A DNA stretch of 64,000 nucleotides from Protonemura montana. Its lineage: Eukaryota; Arthropoda; Insecta; Plecoptera; Nemouridae. Below, piece by piece: positions 24,101-36,467 of the stretch (positions within the stretch are counted from its first letter, which is position 1; every line of letters begins with the position of its first letter). The DNA lies in NCBI GenBank assembly GCA_947568835.1, contig OX387602.1:590570-654569 (forward strand), given 5' to 3'. Both the position numbers and the translations under genes were made by a program. Below the pieces are notes generated by a model, which saw nothing but the letters and a program-made list of their open reading frames with translations, did not search any database and was not told the DNA's origin.

Positions 24101-26040
24101 TTATCCTCGGATTACGTCAATCCGTAAATAAGGTAGGATCGTTTTAAGAGTGTTCTACGCCCACTCTGAGGTCATCCTAAATCTGACCTTGCACCATTTA
24201 GTTTGGAAGCCAAGGAGATGCTTGCAAGTGTTCTTGGCTTAAGGTTAAAAGCCAGAGGTTCGGCAGGTTGTTGGGTTGTGCAACTTAATATTCAGGACAC
24301 TCCTCGCGCAGAGAAATTCTTTAAAAGGTGAAGTAATTAGATAACGCCTTCCTCTTCGAGTCCGTACCTCGCATTTCGAAGTTGATATATCTTCGAAACG
24401 AATATCCGTAAGTCAGACGTGAACGTCACGCTCGTCGACCGTCATCATCCTAGTTTTTATGTCGTGTTTATTATTAATTCTAGAACATTAATTTCAATTT
24501 AGCAATTTATAAAAATGATGTTTCGTTTCGTGCGGCGGCAGCCGGCGGCGACGAGACGGACGGCCTCGGCTCGGCAAGTCATTGTCGAGCTATTTTTGCC
24601 GAGTGCATGCATGCACAGAATAATCGCTTGTTTGTTTCTCGCCTAGCGTACGATGCCCGATTAGTGCGCGATATTGCCGTCGTCCTCTGCAGAATCCCAG
24701 TCCAATTATCCCATCCCAGTTGGATTGATGGCGTCCAGTTGCGTTGCATCGAGCCGCGATACCTGTTTTCCGCGCGTCGGAATCTCCGTTCGAAAAAAGC
24801 CAACCCTGAACTTGAGCGACGCCGAGTGCCGGCACTGCGTTGCGTTGGCCACAAACTGCAATCTCGCTCGTATCACACCTCAAACTCATGCGTTCATCAG
24901 ATTAGTTTTCAATCTCGTATGAATGCCAGCCAATTTCACACTGGATTTGTTATTTTTTTATTTAGTGTTACATTTCCCGTGCGTGGCTCGCGGCTTGAAT
25001 GAGAGTCATTCGGTGCGAGAGATGAAACAAATCACGGCCTGTTATCGACTTCGCTGACCGTGGACACGGTCCAGTTATAGATTTGCAGAGTGCGGTCCTC
25101 GAGCTTGCGGTATCTCCTATCCGATGTCCTCGGGTGCCTTCTGCCGGCCACCGGTTTCAACGCCATCAATTAAACACATTGCATTGCGCATCGAACTCCC
25201 TGCGACATGGCAATGAATTGCACATTTAACATTCCTAGCTCGAATCATGCAGTTTTAAAGAACATCTTTTATATACTGTTATAGGTAGTAAAGCACGGTT
25301 AAAATCATGGCCATGAATTGCTGTTTATTTGTGGTTAGAAACAGTCTTTAAAGCCATATCGTGTTTCTAATCTTCCTTCAGATTTCTGTGGGGAAGCAAT
25401 CGTTGTGTGTAACCTCTTGCTCCGAGCACTTTGTTGCGTTCTCTAGGATCTTACCTCCCGAGTTCAGAGATCGTTAGCCACGGCAAATTATTTCGATGGT
25501 AACATGTTAATTTAAGCATTATCACATCCGCACATAAAAGTTTGCAATTAGGATGCCATCGCGTTGATGTTTGGCGCAATTCGCGGGAATTGTTCTCACT
25601 GCATTGAATGCACCGGCCGTGCACTGAAGACTTGCACCAGAATCTTGCCGACACAGGGGCACCGACTGTGGCACGCAATGATCGTCGCGGACTTCGCAGA
25701 AGTTGTTTTACTGCGGGGTATCGTGTCCAAGAGGAATTTAAGGATCAAAAAACTTCGCGATGCAACATCAGGCTGCTTCCACAATCTTGCAAGACCCTTC
25801 CAAAACAGGTGCCAACTGAACTCGATGAGTTTATGCCATATTAAGCGAGGGTAACCGGTAGAACCAGTGAATTCGATCTTACAAGATTTAAGATTTTACT
25901 GTTTCTTCGAAATATTCATGAGGCGGAGCTGATCCGACTTCAATTTCATAGTGCGCTTTACGAAACCGAGAAAAACCTAGTAAAGAAGTTAAAAATAGCT
26001 AGTTCGCGTTTTCCTGCAAGCTTCCTACATTTTCGAGTGG
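21159..26040. other. Non-coding stretch
   Basis: Roughly 4.9 kb with no recognised gene. GC-rich sequence at 21240-21660 opens overlapping frames of 84-204 codons on both strands, none with a recognisable domain. A perfect B-box-like sequence GGTTCGAAACC lies on the minus strand at 21687-21697. The rest shows nothing I can name. Confidence 0.55.
21625..21770 (-). mobile_element. Possible tRNA-derived SINE remnant (B box on minus strand)
   Basis: On the minus strand, GGACCTGGGTTCGAAACCGG (around 21685-21704) matches the polymerase III B-box consensus GGTTCGANNCC exactly, in a T-arm-like setting. A clear A box 30-60 bp upstream is not visible, so this may be only the 3' half of a tRNA-like head or a chance match. 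Confidence 0.3.
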
Positions 26041-26044
26041 ATCA

Positions 26045-26190
26045 TTGCGCTACGCGGTAAAGCACTTAGCTACGTGATTTGCACGACCAGTGGCCGCCAA
26101 TTCCTATACTAATTGCCAACCGCACATCGGAGTGCCGTGGCGGTGGTTATAGAGAAGTCGGAAGTCCGATATTGTGTGCAGGCGGAAGGA
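26045..26190 (+). mobile_element. Possible tRNA-derived SINE head
   Basis: GCGCTACGCGGTAAAGCACT (26047-26066) resembles the D-arm and A-box region of many arthropod tRNA-derived SINEs. A plausible anticodon-region sequence follows, but the B box is degenerate. Boundaries are unknown. Confidence 0.35.
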
Positions 26191-29100
26191 GCTTGCAGGC
26201 GTCCTTGCTGACCAGAGCAACGTACCTACAGGTCCTTGAGGATTGCAAGTGTAGAGCGCGTCGCTTCCTGCTGCTGCGGTGCCGCCTGGGTGATTGACTC
26301 CTGCTCGCGGTCTACGATGTCCTTGGCCTTGCCGACGCTGGCTAGCTTGCTGGCTGGCTGCTTGCTTGCTGCTTGCACCTTGACGAGCAACACACGAATG
26401 CCGGTCGAGGATCCCTGGCGCTCACTTTTCCTACCGAGAGGTCTCTGCGCCGCAATGTCTTAAGAGGAACGCGGCGAGGGGGACGCCACCAGCTCTGGTT
26501 GGCTGAGCGATCCACCAACAAGCCCGGACAACAGCTCATATCATTCCGACATTTTTAAAACTGATTTTTATCTGGTTGTTTTGTCGTGTGATTTTTTTTC
26601 TGCGAGCGCGCTTTTTGCAAGTGATGCAGTGTGCGCATTGTAAAGTTGAAAACGCAAATGGGTTTCTCTGGCAAACCAAGAATCTTGTAATCGAGTTTGC
26701 AGGCTTGTTAGTTTTTTGCTAAAAAATACTCGATAACATTATCGAGTATCGGAGGCCATAACACATTGCGGACGTTTCTGAGGATAAGAGCATCTCATGA
26801 CTGCACCAGAGATTCGCACATGAGTGTGCAGGCGCCGCTACTATTGCAGAATTCAAGAAAGAGGATTGAATCGTTAGCACCCCACGCTCGACCGAAGCAC
26901 TTTTCCAGGCCGGTGGGTGCTGATCTGATTCACCCCACGGTCTTGCATCTTATAATAGAATCGTGCGACTCGCTTACCGCCCTCTCCCAATCATCATCTC
27001 AATAATCCTGCAGCTCATGCCTGTGATCTCTTTTCACGGGTCTTGGTAGATCATGCAGGACTGCAGACAACGACAAGGTCCTTGTTAAAACCTGCCGGCC
27101 GAGCAGTTCTTATGTCCCGACTCCTGGTAGGACTCGACGCTATGTCCTGAACGCTTTGGGAGTCCTGCAATATTTGCTGTTGGTGTCCACGCTGTTTCAC
27201 CAGCGGCCGAACGAAAGCAGCGACCAGTTTTTGCGTGATTAGTGATTGATTAATTTGACGTGATGTTCCGAGAAACCCGGAGTGTTGATTTATTAATTAC
27301 TGTAATTGATTGATAGAGAGGTGCGGATCAAAGTCCATTTATGCATCGTCCACAGAGCGCATGTGCTCGGCGGCAGCACAAAAAAACATGCCAAAGTTAA
27401 TTTCTTGCATCATTTCGTTACTCGCCACCTGATTTAGATTAACGTCTAGTCAATTTAAAAAAGCAAGAGTTTGAAAGGAGGCGACAATGTTTTATTACAA
27501 AATGACATTTCCGACGGTGTAAATTGATAATAAATTGGAGCTTATTGTTAAGGTTGAACGAGTCTTTTCGGTCAGTGAACTGTCCAAAGTTTTTGTTATT
27601 CTCTCTCTCCGTTTTCTTTTTTGTTGTCTTCCTATGAGCATCTTTCACAAGGTCCTTTAACCGCGATCCAATCTCGCCACCCCATGCGCCAAGGACGTGC
27701 ATGTTCGCCCAAAGACCGTGTCATTATACCTAGGTAACAATCTCATCGGGCTAACCGCACCCTCTCTATTCGGGCATCGATACCCAATCAAACTGATTCT
27801 ATTATAATATCATTCGGCTGCGTGCATCTCATACACACCACTCATTTTTTTATCGCTTCTTTCATTCACAAGAATGCGGCGAGAGTGATTCGGGAATTTC
27901 TACTAGTTCCGGTCGTTTTGTGGGCCTCATGCGATCGGACCCAACCATGGCACCACCGAGGAAAACATCACGTGATCATGCAACTTCATAAATCGCTTCT
28001 CAAGAATATCAAATATGCACGCAATTGTTCGTAGCTGTCCGACGCTTCTCAAGATGAAAACCTAAAAATAGGTTTATTAGTAGGAAGGTACCTTGACATG
28101 GCCAGTCCACGGTAATCAACACAAGACGAGTTGTTTTAAAAGAGCAACAAACAACACTAAACATTATACGATTGAATAAGAACAATGACCCTCGCTTCGT
28201 TTATTGCCTCCTTGCGATTATCATAAACACACAAAAGTGCTCGAGACAAATGACTTTTCTCAGAGGAATGCTCGGCAATAAATAGTTTTAGTCTAAAACT
28301 GACATGTCCGCCCGCGCGCTTCGTTTGTTGCGTCGTGTTTGCCCTAAAGGAGGTCTTCTCCGATTCGGAGACGTGTACCTAGCAAAGTTTGATCCTCGGG
28401 TGCAGATTTCATCTCCTAATTAATTACACAGTGCGAGGCCAACACTCGGTCATCCCGAGCAAGTTGGTCGTCTACGCCATGCAAACTTATCTCCATCGAG
28501 CAGTAAAACATTAGCTCAGCTATCCAAGCAAGCATGTTTCCGGTAGGCAAGTCTGTTCTCGTCGAGTCCTCCTGCACGTCGGTCCACCCTGCGTCTCCTT
28601 GCCTTGGCCGCCGAGGGCATTGTAGGTGTTCCATGCTGAGGTTGCCCACTGCCAGCGCCCGTATTGCATGAGATTCAGATGAGTAATGTGGGTGGGAATC
28701 TGCCTTGCACTCCTCTCTTCAAGGACTCTGAGATCGCTCTGTCGCAGCTGGGCTAGCAGTCGTATCATTGAACCTACCCGTGTCTGCGTTTCGAAACAAT
28801 AATACCATGCTTCGTACACTTGCCTGGGTAAATCGTGGAAGGTCAAAAATCCCCTTCGAATGGAATATCAAATACTATAGTTATACGAGGTTCGGCACGT
28901 TATCGTGCATACATTATCGCCGTCGCTGGAGACGACGCTGCATACGTGGATCGAAAGCGAAAGCTTGTGTGGTTATTAAATGCGATAAAATTATTGTATA
29001 AATGAATCAACACAGATCGATGCCTCTACTGGCACGTTACCACTTCGCTCGTTATTGCGTGTAGGAAACAATGATCGCTGTGAAAATGCATCGTTATCTT

Positions 29101-30835
29101 CCCATCAAGCCATCGCAGGCAGGCCATTGCGAGGAGTAACAAGGTAATTAACATTGGTGCCGGTTACATGGGCTCGTTGTTTTTTTTCACGACCGTTCTG
29201 TTTGTTTATCGACATTCAAAACTCCCAATTCTTTTAATCACAGCACTTGAATCCTGGCCTAATTATAGACGTGCCCTCGTCCAGACATGAACCCACGAAC
29301 CGCGCCGACTGCATAACCGAATGCACCGCTGGTCAGTCAGACCGTCTCAAAATAGCCGAACCTTAATTCGGTCCTATTAGCTCGATACGCTCTTTAAGTG
29401 CGATCATGTGCGGCCGGGGCGCGGTTCACCCGCGGGCGCTTTTCAACTGTTTAGAATATGTTCGATGAGTTCCAATATTTCGCGAGTGATTTCCCCGTGC
29501 GGCCGCCGGGTAGGCAAGCCTCGACGCCGTCCAGTGCCGGGCAGCGTCGTGCAGTCTTCTGTTTCTCGACGCCGCTACTCCGGGCGGGCTATCCATTACG
29601 CCGTGCAGCCGTGACTCCACCAGGGAGGGACGCGACGAGTTCACTTCCCTATAGTTCAGCTATCGCGACTTGAGAGCGCTACTTTATTCGTAATGCGTTA
29701 CAGATGCTCGATTACGAAAGCGAATGGGAATAGTTGTTGTTACCATTACTCGTGAATTGGATGCACAATCCGGCATCTTTATGACGACAGGGTTTTTACT
29801 CGAGAGTACCTTCGACAGAGAGCACGCACGCCTGGTCTCTCGTCTTTTGCATCAGATTCGAGCGTCATGTTTCCCTTCGGTCGTCCATGAATATGATTAT
29901 GCTGGTGTCAATTGGATGTTAGTTTTGTGTATGCATTGGTAGCTCCCGTGAAGCAATTTCTGCAGCAGCAAATGAAATCCTGCGGTTCACATGTAGCTTC
30001 GGCCGAAGGTCGGGGAAACGCGGTGCCCTTTGGCAATGCCTTCTTGGCATGCAACTGTATTTATAAGACAGAAGAGACGACGATATTATGTTCATGCCTT
30101 CGACTCCTCGAGATATACGGCAACGGCTTCACGCTGAGTGTGAAGATCATCCGTGCGGAACCGAAGCTCCTGGACCAAAGATGCAGTGATGAACCCATCA
30201 CGTTCTCTCGGACTTCTTTTTATGCAACTAAATAATACCTAATACAAAAATGCTAAAATGCTACTGGGTGAATATTCTCATACCCGAGCAAAGACATAAT
30301 AGTACCGTTCATCGTTCTATGGATAGCCTATCAAATTTACTTTTCGATCTTGTTTCGAATTTTTAAATCGATACATTTTATGGGTGTACTTTTTCTCGTA
30401 AAGTATTTAATTTAATATCGTCCATATTTTTGCCGGTACGCGCACATTTTGTGAATATAGGATTATATATTTGCGTGCAAATAATCTCAAGTTTGTTTGG
30501 CCCCATTGACCGATTAAACTGTGCCTGTCTCCAAACTTTATTATCACGGTTTAAACGGGATTGGAGACAAACGACAAGTTCTTAGTTGAGTGTACATTGA
30601 AGTTCATATTTCACCTCCGAAATACCGGTTTCTCGAGACGGTAATTTGTGACTTTTCGCGGCAAGCCATGCCAGGAATGTTTCACCGTGTTCTGCACGGA
30701 GAGCCATGTCCTGGACCAAGAAATATGTTCTACCACAAGAAAATCACGAATTTTCTTGATCTCCATTTTGTATTGATTTGTTGTGTTAAACGAACGCAAT
30801 GTCTTGACAATAATCTCGTGCTACCAGCCTAATAA
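26191..30835. other. Non-coding stretch
   Basis: About 4.6 kb with no recognised gene. It contains an imperfect GCTT/GGCT tract at 26341-26376. All frames are short and lack domains. Confidence 0.55.
26341..26376. repeat. Imperfect GCTT/GGCT microsatellite
   Basis: A 36-bp mixture of GCTT, GGCT and GCTGCTT units, the same two-word alphabet as the large array at 52521-53648. Confidence 0.75.
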
Positions 30836-31080
30836 GGTCGGTAGCTGAGTGGTTGATGATGAACCTGGTCTAGGATGGGAAACCCGGAGCTGTGCTGCAA
30901 GACCGCGTTGTGGGACTGTAACTATGTACAAATGCTTGCCTCGCACTGGTCGGGGCTGTCTGGACCGACCAACCCCCGAGGGTCGCTGCTCCCAGAGGGT
31001 CAATGCGGTCACTGCGTCGAGTTGCTACACGTGGGACTCTGATGAATAACTCTGACCTGACCAACTACAGCCACTCAAAG
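30836..31080 (+). mobile_element. Possible tRNA-derived SINE
   Basis: TAGCTGAGTGG at 30842-30852 matches the polymerase III A-box consensus (TRGCNNAGYGG) exactly and is followed by a G+C-rich body of about 230 bp that differs in composition from its AT-richer flanks. A B-box-like sequence is degenerate (near GGATGGGAAACCC, 30873-30885). No second copy is visible in this window, so the repeat status is inferred from the A box and composition only. Confidence 0.42.
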
Positions 31081-32984
31081 GTTTTATTTTCGTTTCTTCC
31101 AATTTAAATGATTCCATATGTTGCCCCATGATAATGATTCCTATCGAATGACATACGCCTCGCCTATAAATATGAAATGACACACGAGCTCATTCGCTTG
31201 GAAATACATTTGTCATTTGAGTGCAGATTTACGCTGCACAGGTCGATTCGTCTCCCACTGAAGTGACGATTGTCCATCCACGTAGAACAAATAAATACAA
31301 TCGAGTGGCAATTTATTTACCAAGATATTAACAAATAGGTCTTGCGCTTGCCAGCTAAGATTTCCTCCGGCAATTGTCTCCAATCAAATAAGATACCAAT
31401 CGGTTATATTCACATTTATATCCCTATTACCTGTTACCATTGTTCAAGGCCAGCCACATTATCCACCCCCCGTATATCATCGATGCAATATCGTATGTGA
31501 GAATGCTCGTTAGTTGAACATGCGGTTTGAATGAGTTCAGACGCTTTGTACCTGTTCTAGCTCATAGCGCTTTACTAATCTGTAAAGATGATTTCATTAG
31601 CATATAGGTATCGGCTGTAATCCCAGCTGCATTGTTGCTAATACAGCCAGAAGAACAACCAATAACCATGCATCACTCCTGCGGTTTGCTCCTTACAGGT
31701 ATCACATAGAAATCTCTGCTTTGTTTAGCTAATAACCGGTTGCTCTTGTGATGCTGCCTTTTTGCTAGATTATGATTCTCGAGAAAACTCCGTGTTTTAG
31801 CAAAAGTGGAATCAATTGCCATGAACTTGCAAGAGTTGCGCTTATTAAAAATACTTTATCAGAGATCAAGGACGTATTGTGTGCTCTGCACAGCCATTGT
31901 TGTGCCGGAAGAATCGCGGGCCGAGATCGCGGCACACAACGTCGAGACTTCACGATTCGTGGGTACAGCCGGCCGCATGTCGTTGCGATATCAACTACTT
32001 ATACATGGTCGCATCCGGTGTCCTGTCGAGATGATCATCAGAGGTCCTGGAATTTCATGGACTTTGTTAGCGAGCAGAGCGTTCACCGTGTGGTTCAACA
32101 CAATTAAACCCATGCACATCTTCGACAATGCGTTCTGTGGTGCTACACACAGACAATCCCGTACCGCCGAGCTCATGAGGCACATGAGGTACATGAATCT
32201 CAGTACAAGGTGCTCGGGGAATTCCTCTCTGTACGCGGCATCTTCCAAGATCAAGTGTCAATTTATCTTGTTCACTTGACTCAGATTATGACTAATTAAT
32301 ATCAAGCTATTCGAACGAGCAAACGGATAATAGCTATAATACTATAACTACCTTCGCGGCAGTTTAATTAGAAGATTACACGATGGTAATCATATGCAAG
32401 CAAGCGTCCCATGCGGTACACTTGAATTCCTATTCCGAATGTTCTATAGGAACATGTTGTATCAGAAGGTTATTGCTGCAAAGGAAGTAAAGCCGTCGTT
32501 CACCTGATGGCTTGGCATGGTGTATATTCTTGTGTGAATCCACCATCCGTGACTGCCCGAAACAATAAACTATGGGCATATTGTAATGAGCAGCTTCGAG
32601 TAAAGACGCTCACATGCGGGGCTCGGACTCATGTCGCCGACACACGGGATAGGTATCGATCGGCAACCTTTTCAATTCAATATCTCAGCTCATCGTCGAG
32701 TAAAGTTTACCCTGCTGTAAAATTGTAATCTCGGCCATGAAACTGGACAGTGATCATGTAGGTACGAAGGAATGCTTGGTGCAATCACGCCAGAGCATAA
32801 ATGTGTTGCGCCTGGCAAGTTAATTAAAATTAATTAAAGCCGTTTTGAAAACTAAGGTGTTCAACGCAAAACAACAACTTTATATTTTTAAAGAAGTCTT
32901 GGTTCGATTTCCATTTCCCATGTTTGTGCATAAAAGGCATGAGCTCCGTGAGAGCAGAAGGTGAAATATTCGTCCGATACAGTT
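31081..32984. other. Non-coding stretch
   Basis: About 1.9 kb. Overlapping frames of 87-157 codons at 31772-32279 on both strands show no domain or signal that I recognise. Nothing else can be supported. Confidence 0.5.
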
Positions 32985-33311
32985 GGCTGCCCACTGCACT
33001 GGCTGCCCACTGCACTGGCTGCCCACTGCACTGGCTGCCCACTGCACTGGCTGCCCACTGCACTGGCTGCCCACTGCACTGGCTGCCCACTGCACTGGCT
33101 GCCCAATGCACTGGCTGCCCACTGCACTGGCTGCCCACTGCACTGGCTGCCCACTGCACTGGCTGCCCACTGCACTGGCTGCCCACTGCACTGGCTGCCC
33201 ACTGCACTGGCTGCCCACTGCACTGGCTGCCCACTGCACTGGCTGCCCACTGCACTGGCTGCCCACTGCACTGGCTGCCCAATGCACTGGCTGCCCACTG
33301 CACTGGCTGCC
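32985..33311. repeat. 16-bp tandem repeat array, about 20 copies
   Basis: The unit is GGCTGCCCACTGCACT, nearly perfect throughout. Two units carry the same C-to-A change (CCCAATGC at about 33105 and 33281), separated by 176 bp, exactly 11 units, which suggests block duplication or conversion. Because 16 is not a multiple of 3 and the unit lacks stops, five or more frames stay open across the array; these are not genes. Confidence 0.97.
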
Positions 33312-35222
33312 GAAAAGCGCACCTTCTAATTTGCGTGGTGACGTCAACTCGTTAGTTTACCGAGGTCGCCACCAGGGGAGCGGAAAATAAGCGTGATTGT
33401 TGTACGAGCCGCGACAGCAAAAAGTGGAGCCGTTTTTGTGCTGCGCGGCAAATCCGCACATTTCGGGAAAATCTTGTGACGTACTTGCGCAAGAAGTGGA
33501 CTCCAGCTTTATGAGGTTGACTTTGCCACTTGCCGCGTAATAACTTTCCGGCGTGCCCATTTATGTCCGAGCGATGATCGGGCATGGATGGAAGGTCCGA
33601 GGTTGCAAGCCGAAATCAACCGCCACGGGCACCTATTTCTGGCCGCGCTAAACCACGGATCGCATCACTGAAAGGGGTGCTTCGTTTTTCACGACCTCAC
33701 TTTCAACTAATGCATTCGAGAATTTAGTTCTGAAATCTTGTCCATCTTTCAATTTAGTTGACAAATTGTTCTAGACTAGAGGCCCATTTTTTGCACTTAC
33801 TCATTCGTATAATCTCACGGTATCTTGTTACCAATAGCAGGCTCAAAGTGCTATACCTCCGAGGCACAAAGCTAATAAATCAGCTCGTAGTTCATATACA
33901 ATTGCCTTTGCCATTAATTATGTTTCACCTTAATCTAAGATTCTTCCTCCACTTTTTCATACATTCATCTCTGTTCAAACAATTATTTAATTTTCCTTGC
34001 AGCTGATACGATCCTATTCCGTAAGCAAAGTAGTTCTTTTGTTGCTTTTGATTGGTAAGAGATTGGTGTGGTTCCTTGACCAGCTGATACACGAATTGTG
34101 ATTGGTCGACCTGTGGCCTTGCGATGCCGTGGAGCGAGCTGGGGGCACCCCGAGTGTTCGCAGGGCGCATTCGCACGTCACACTGTTGGCAGTGGCGTCC
34201 TCGCAGTGGCGTCCTTGGAGCCACATAACCGAAACGTAGAGTAAAAATGAAACATTGGGATACCACTCTGGCAATATGGCAAATTGAAGGAGCTACCATT
34301 AGATTAGATTCGCTTGTTGCTTATTTTGTCAATCAATTGAAGTAAACAAGCATATTTTTGTTCTTCTTCTTCGCCCTAACGGCCCCTCTCCCTGATTGTT
34401 TCTGTATATTGCACAACATGGTTTATGTCAAAGCTCTGGTATTCCCTACCCTGATTGGCTGGCCAAACCTTAGACGATCCGAGCTCGATAAGTGCATGCG
34501 ATTGAAAAGTTCAGCGCATCATTTCCTGCCCGTGCAGCCGACGAGCGTCATATTAATCGCCCTCGTCATGGTTTCGACCGACTTCGCAACTGTCCGATCA
34601 TGAGATGCGACCACCAACCGACACCATTACCCTTGTAGACGCAGGCACGTTCTGAGAGGTTGAGAAATCGCTTGGCTCGCTTTGGGGTGCCCCCTTCCCC
34701 ACTGTTGCGCTGAAATGCTGGACACGTGCCCTCTTATTTACAAGATTATCTTTCTCCCGAGAGCATCGCGGCGCTCGGTACATCGCTCGCCAGATATCTA
34801 GGTACGCTAGTTGCATTTTGATACTGCTGCAGGTGTTATTACATAATAATGCAGCTGGATGATTGTCACGTACTGGTCAGGTCAAACATGACCAGTTGAC
34901 CGCTGAATCTTCACTGATGTCATATGCAGAGACCGAATTATGCATCTCTTGCAATGAGGAGGTCTGTACACGCATGTGTTTCTTGCATTCTTTAGCTGCA
35001 CCGGGTGTACGCCTCATTCTTGACATCATATGTGCAGTAGGTACATTTTGAAACCATATTGGTCCTCGGGAGCCACTTGACTAACATTAAATGTAATTTT
35101 GTGCTACGACACGAAAATATTAGACGGCCATTTCAAAATGCATTTGCAAGAGGTAAAATATCCAGATGTTGCGTATCTTCTGTGACAATTGAACACGATA
35201 TCAGCCTGCGCACACAGGCTGT
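33312..35222. other. Non-coding stretch
   Basis: About 1.9 kb, with a small 13-bp duplication GCAGTGGCGTCCT at 34188-34217. I recognise no gene or other element. Confidence 0.5.
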
Positions 35223-35282
35223 GCTGCGCTGACCTGTACCGCTGCGTCGCTGCGCTGACCTGTACCGCTGCGTCGCTGCGCG
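35223..35282. repeat. 26-bp direct repeat, about 2.3 copies
   Basis: The unit starts GCTGCGCTGACCTGTACCGC at 35223 and is repeated identically at 35249, with a partial third copy. It is a young local tandem duplication. Confidence 0.9.
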
Positions 35283-35900
35283 TTGCCGTCCCATTGGACG
35301 AGGATGACACTGTGACACAGTCATTGGGGGCAGTCCAGTTACAATTGCCAGGCCGCGTTGCGTAATTGCTAAATTGTTTGGTCGGATTTCACTTAGAGTT
35401 CCGTTTCCTCATTGGCCAATTGTCTTCCCGCAATTTCCTTCAATTAACAGGCGTATTACCTACCTCGTTGTTCTCTCAGAAACCAGTCGTTTCGCCGCCT
35501 TTTGATTGATGAACGCCCCGGCGCACTAGTGATGTTAAGGTTGTACCGACTGACTCGAGGTGCTGAATTCGGGAGTGCCCCATGAGTCCATTACCGCTAA
35601 CTTAATAAGCGTCAGCCAGGACGAGCAAGGTATTTTCCGATCCCGACTCGCATTGTGGTTCTGCAACATCACGTTCGTTCGCCGAGTCTGTCCGCCCAAG
35701 ACGACCACCGCCGCAGCACACTTGTGCTGAAACAATGTGAATATCCGTTTACACACCTGTGATATGATAAACATTCCCCGAGCAACGCATTAGAAGTCGA
35801 CTGCGCTATCTCGACTCGGTCCGTTATTAAACTTTCAATTAAATTCAACTAAAATTTTGAGCCCCTGATTTAATAACCACCCGTTGTCTAAACGATTCAA

Positions 35901-36230
35901 CGTCGGAGGTGCCGAGCGGTCGGTTTTCGCGGAAACGCATTTGAAATGCAGGTCCAGCTTTCTGGGTCTTTGCCGCTGGAGGGGAGCGCAGGTTTTGGGT
36001 CCACGTCTAAGCCTGCGCCGTGTTCCCACGGATGGTGCCGGTGGGCAGTTACCAGGTCGCACGGGCAAAAAGAGTGAGTGGTGCACGTGGTGCAAGCGCG
36101 TCGTCGGAGCGTGACCAGCTCGACGCTGTCAGTGTTGGTGTCCCCGATGAGGGTACCGAAGGGGTGCGTTCTTTGCCCCACCTGCTGTCAGGAATGAGGG
36201 TCCCTTAGGTATTGGCAAGGGTGTTATTAT
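35901..36230 (+). mobile_element. tRNA-Ser-like SINE or tRNA pseudogene
   Basis: From 35902 the sequence follows a class II (long variable arm) tRNA plan. The D-arm/A-box region is GGTGCCGAGCGGTCGG. The anticodon region GCATTTGAAATGC presents TGA in a loop TTTGAAA on a short GCA/TGC stem, followed by a variable-arm hairpin CCAGCTTTCTGG. A degenerate T-arm (AGGTTTTGGGTCC, near 35990-36002) follows. Serine tRNA(TGA) has CTTGAAA in this loop. The anticodon stem has only three pairs and the B box is decayed, so this is not a functional tRNA gene. G+C-rich sequence continues to about 36230, consistent with a SINE body. Confidence 0.45.
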
Positions 36231-36438
36231 TAATCTTGCCCGTGAGGTTTCGATCACAAATACCAGGAACGCTTGTAGTTAATTTTCTCACGTTTTCTTG
36301 ACACCTTTTATTATTTATTTTTTGTATGCATGAAAACTTTCCTGGAAGCTGAAACCGCACGCTTAAAAGTGATTTTGCTCGAAGCTTGCTGCAAAGGGCA
36401 AAGTGAGGTTGCTACGCTTGCTAAAATATGCCTGTAGT

Positions 36439-36467
36439 GAAGTTGACGCCGGGAAGTTGACGCCGGG
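36439..36467. repeat. 14-bp tandem duplication
   Basis: GAAGTTGACGCCGG occurs twice in immediate succession, starting at 36439 and 36453. Confidence 0.9.

Noticed and set aside
32830-33390. Cys/His/Trp-rich frames (CPLHWLPTALAAHCTG) resembling a zinc-binding repeat
   Set aside because: Produced by a 16-bp minisatellite in several frames on both strands at once.
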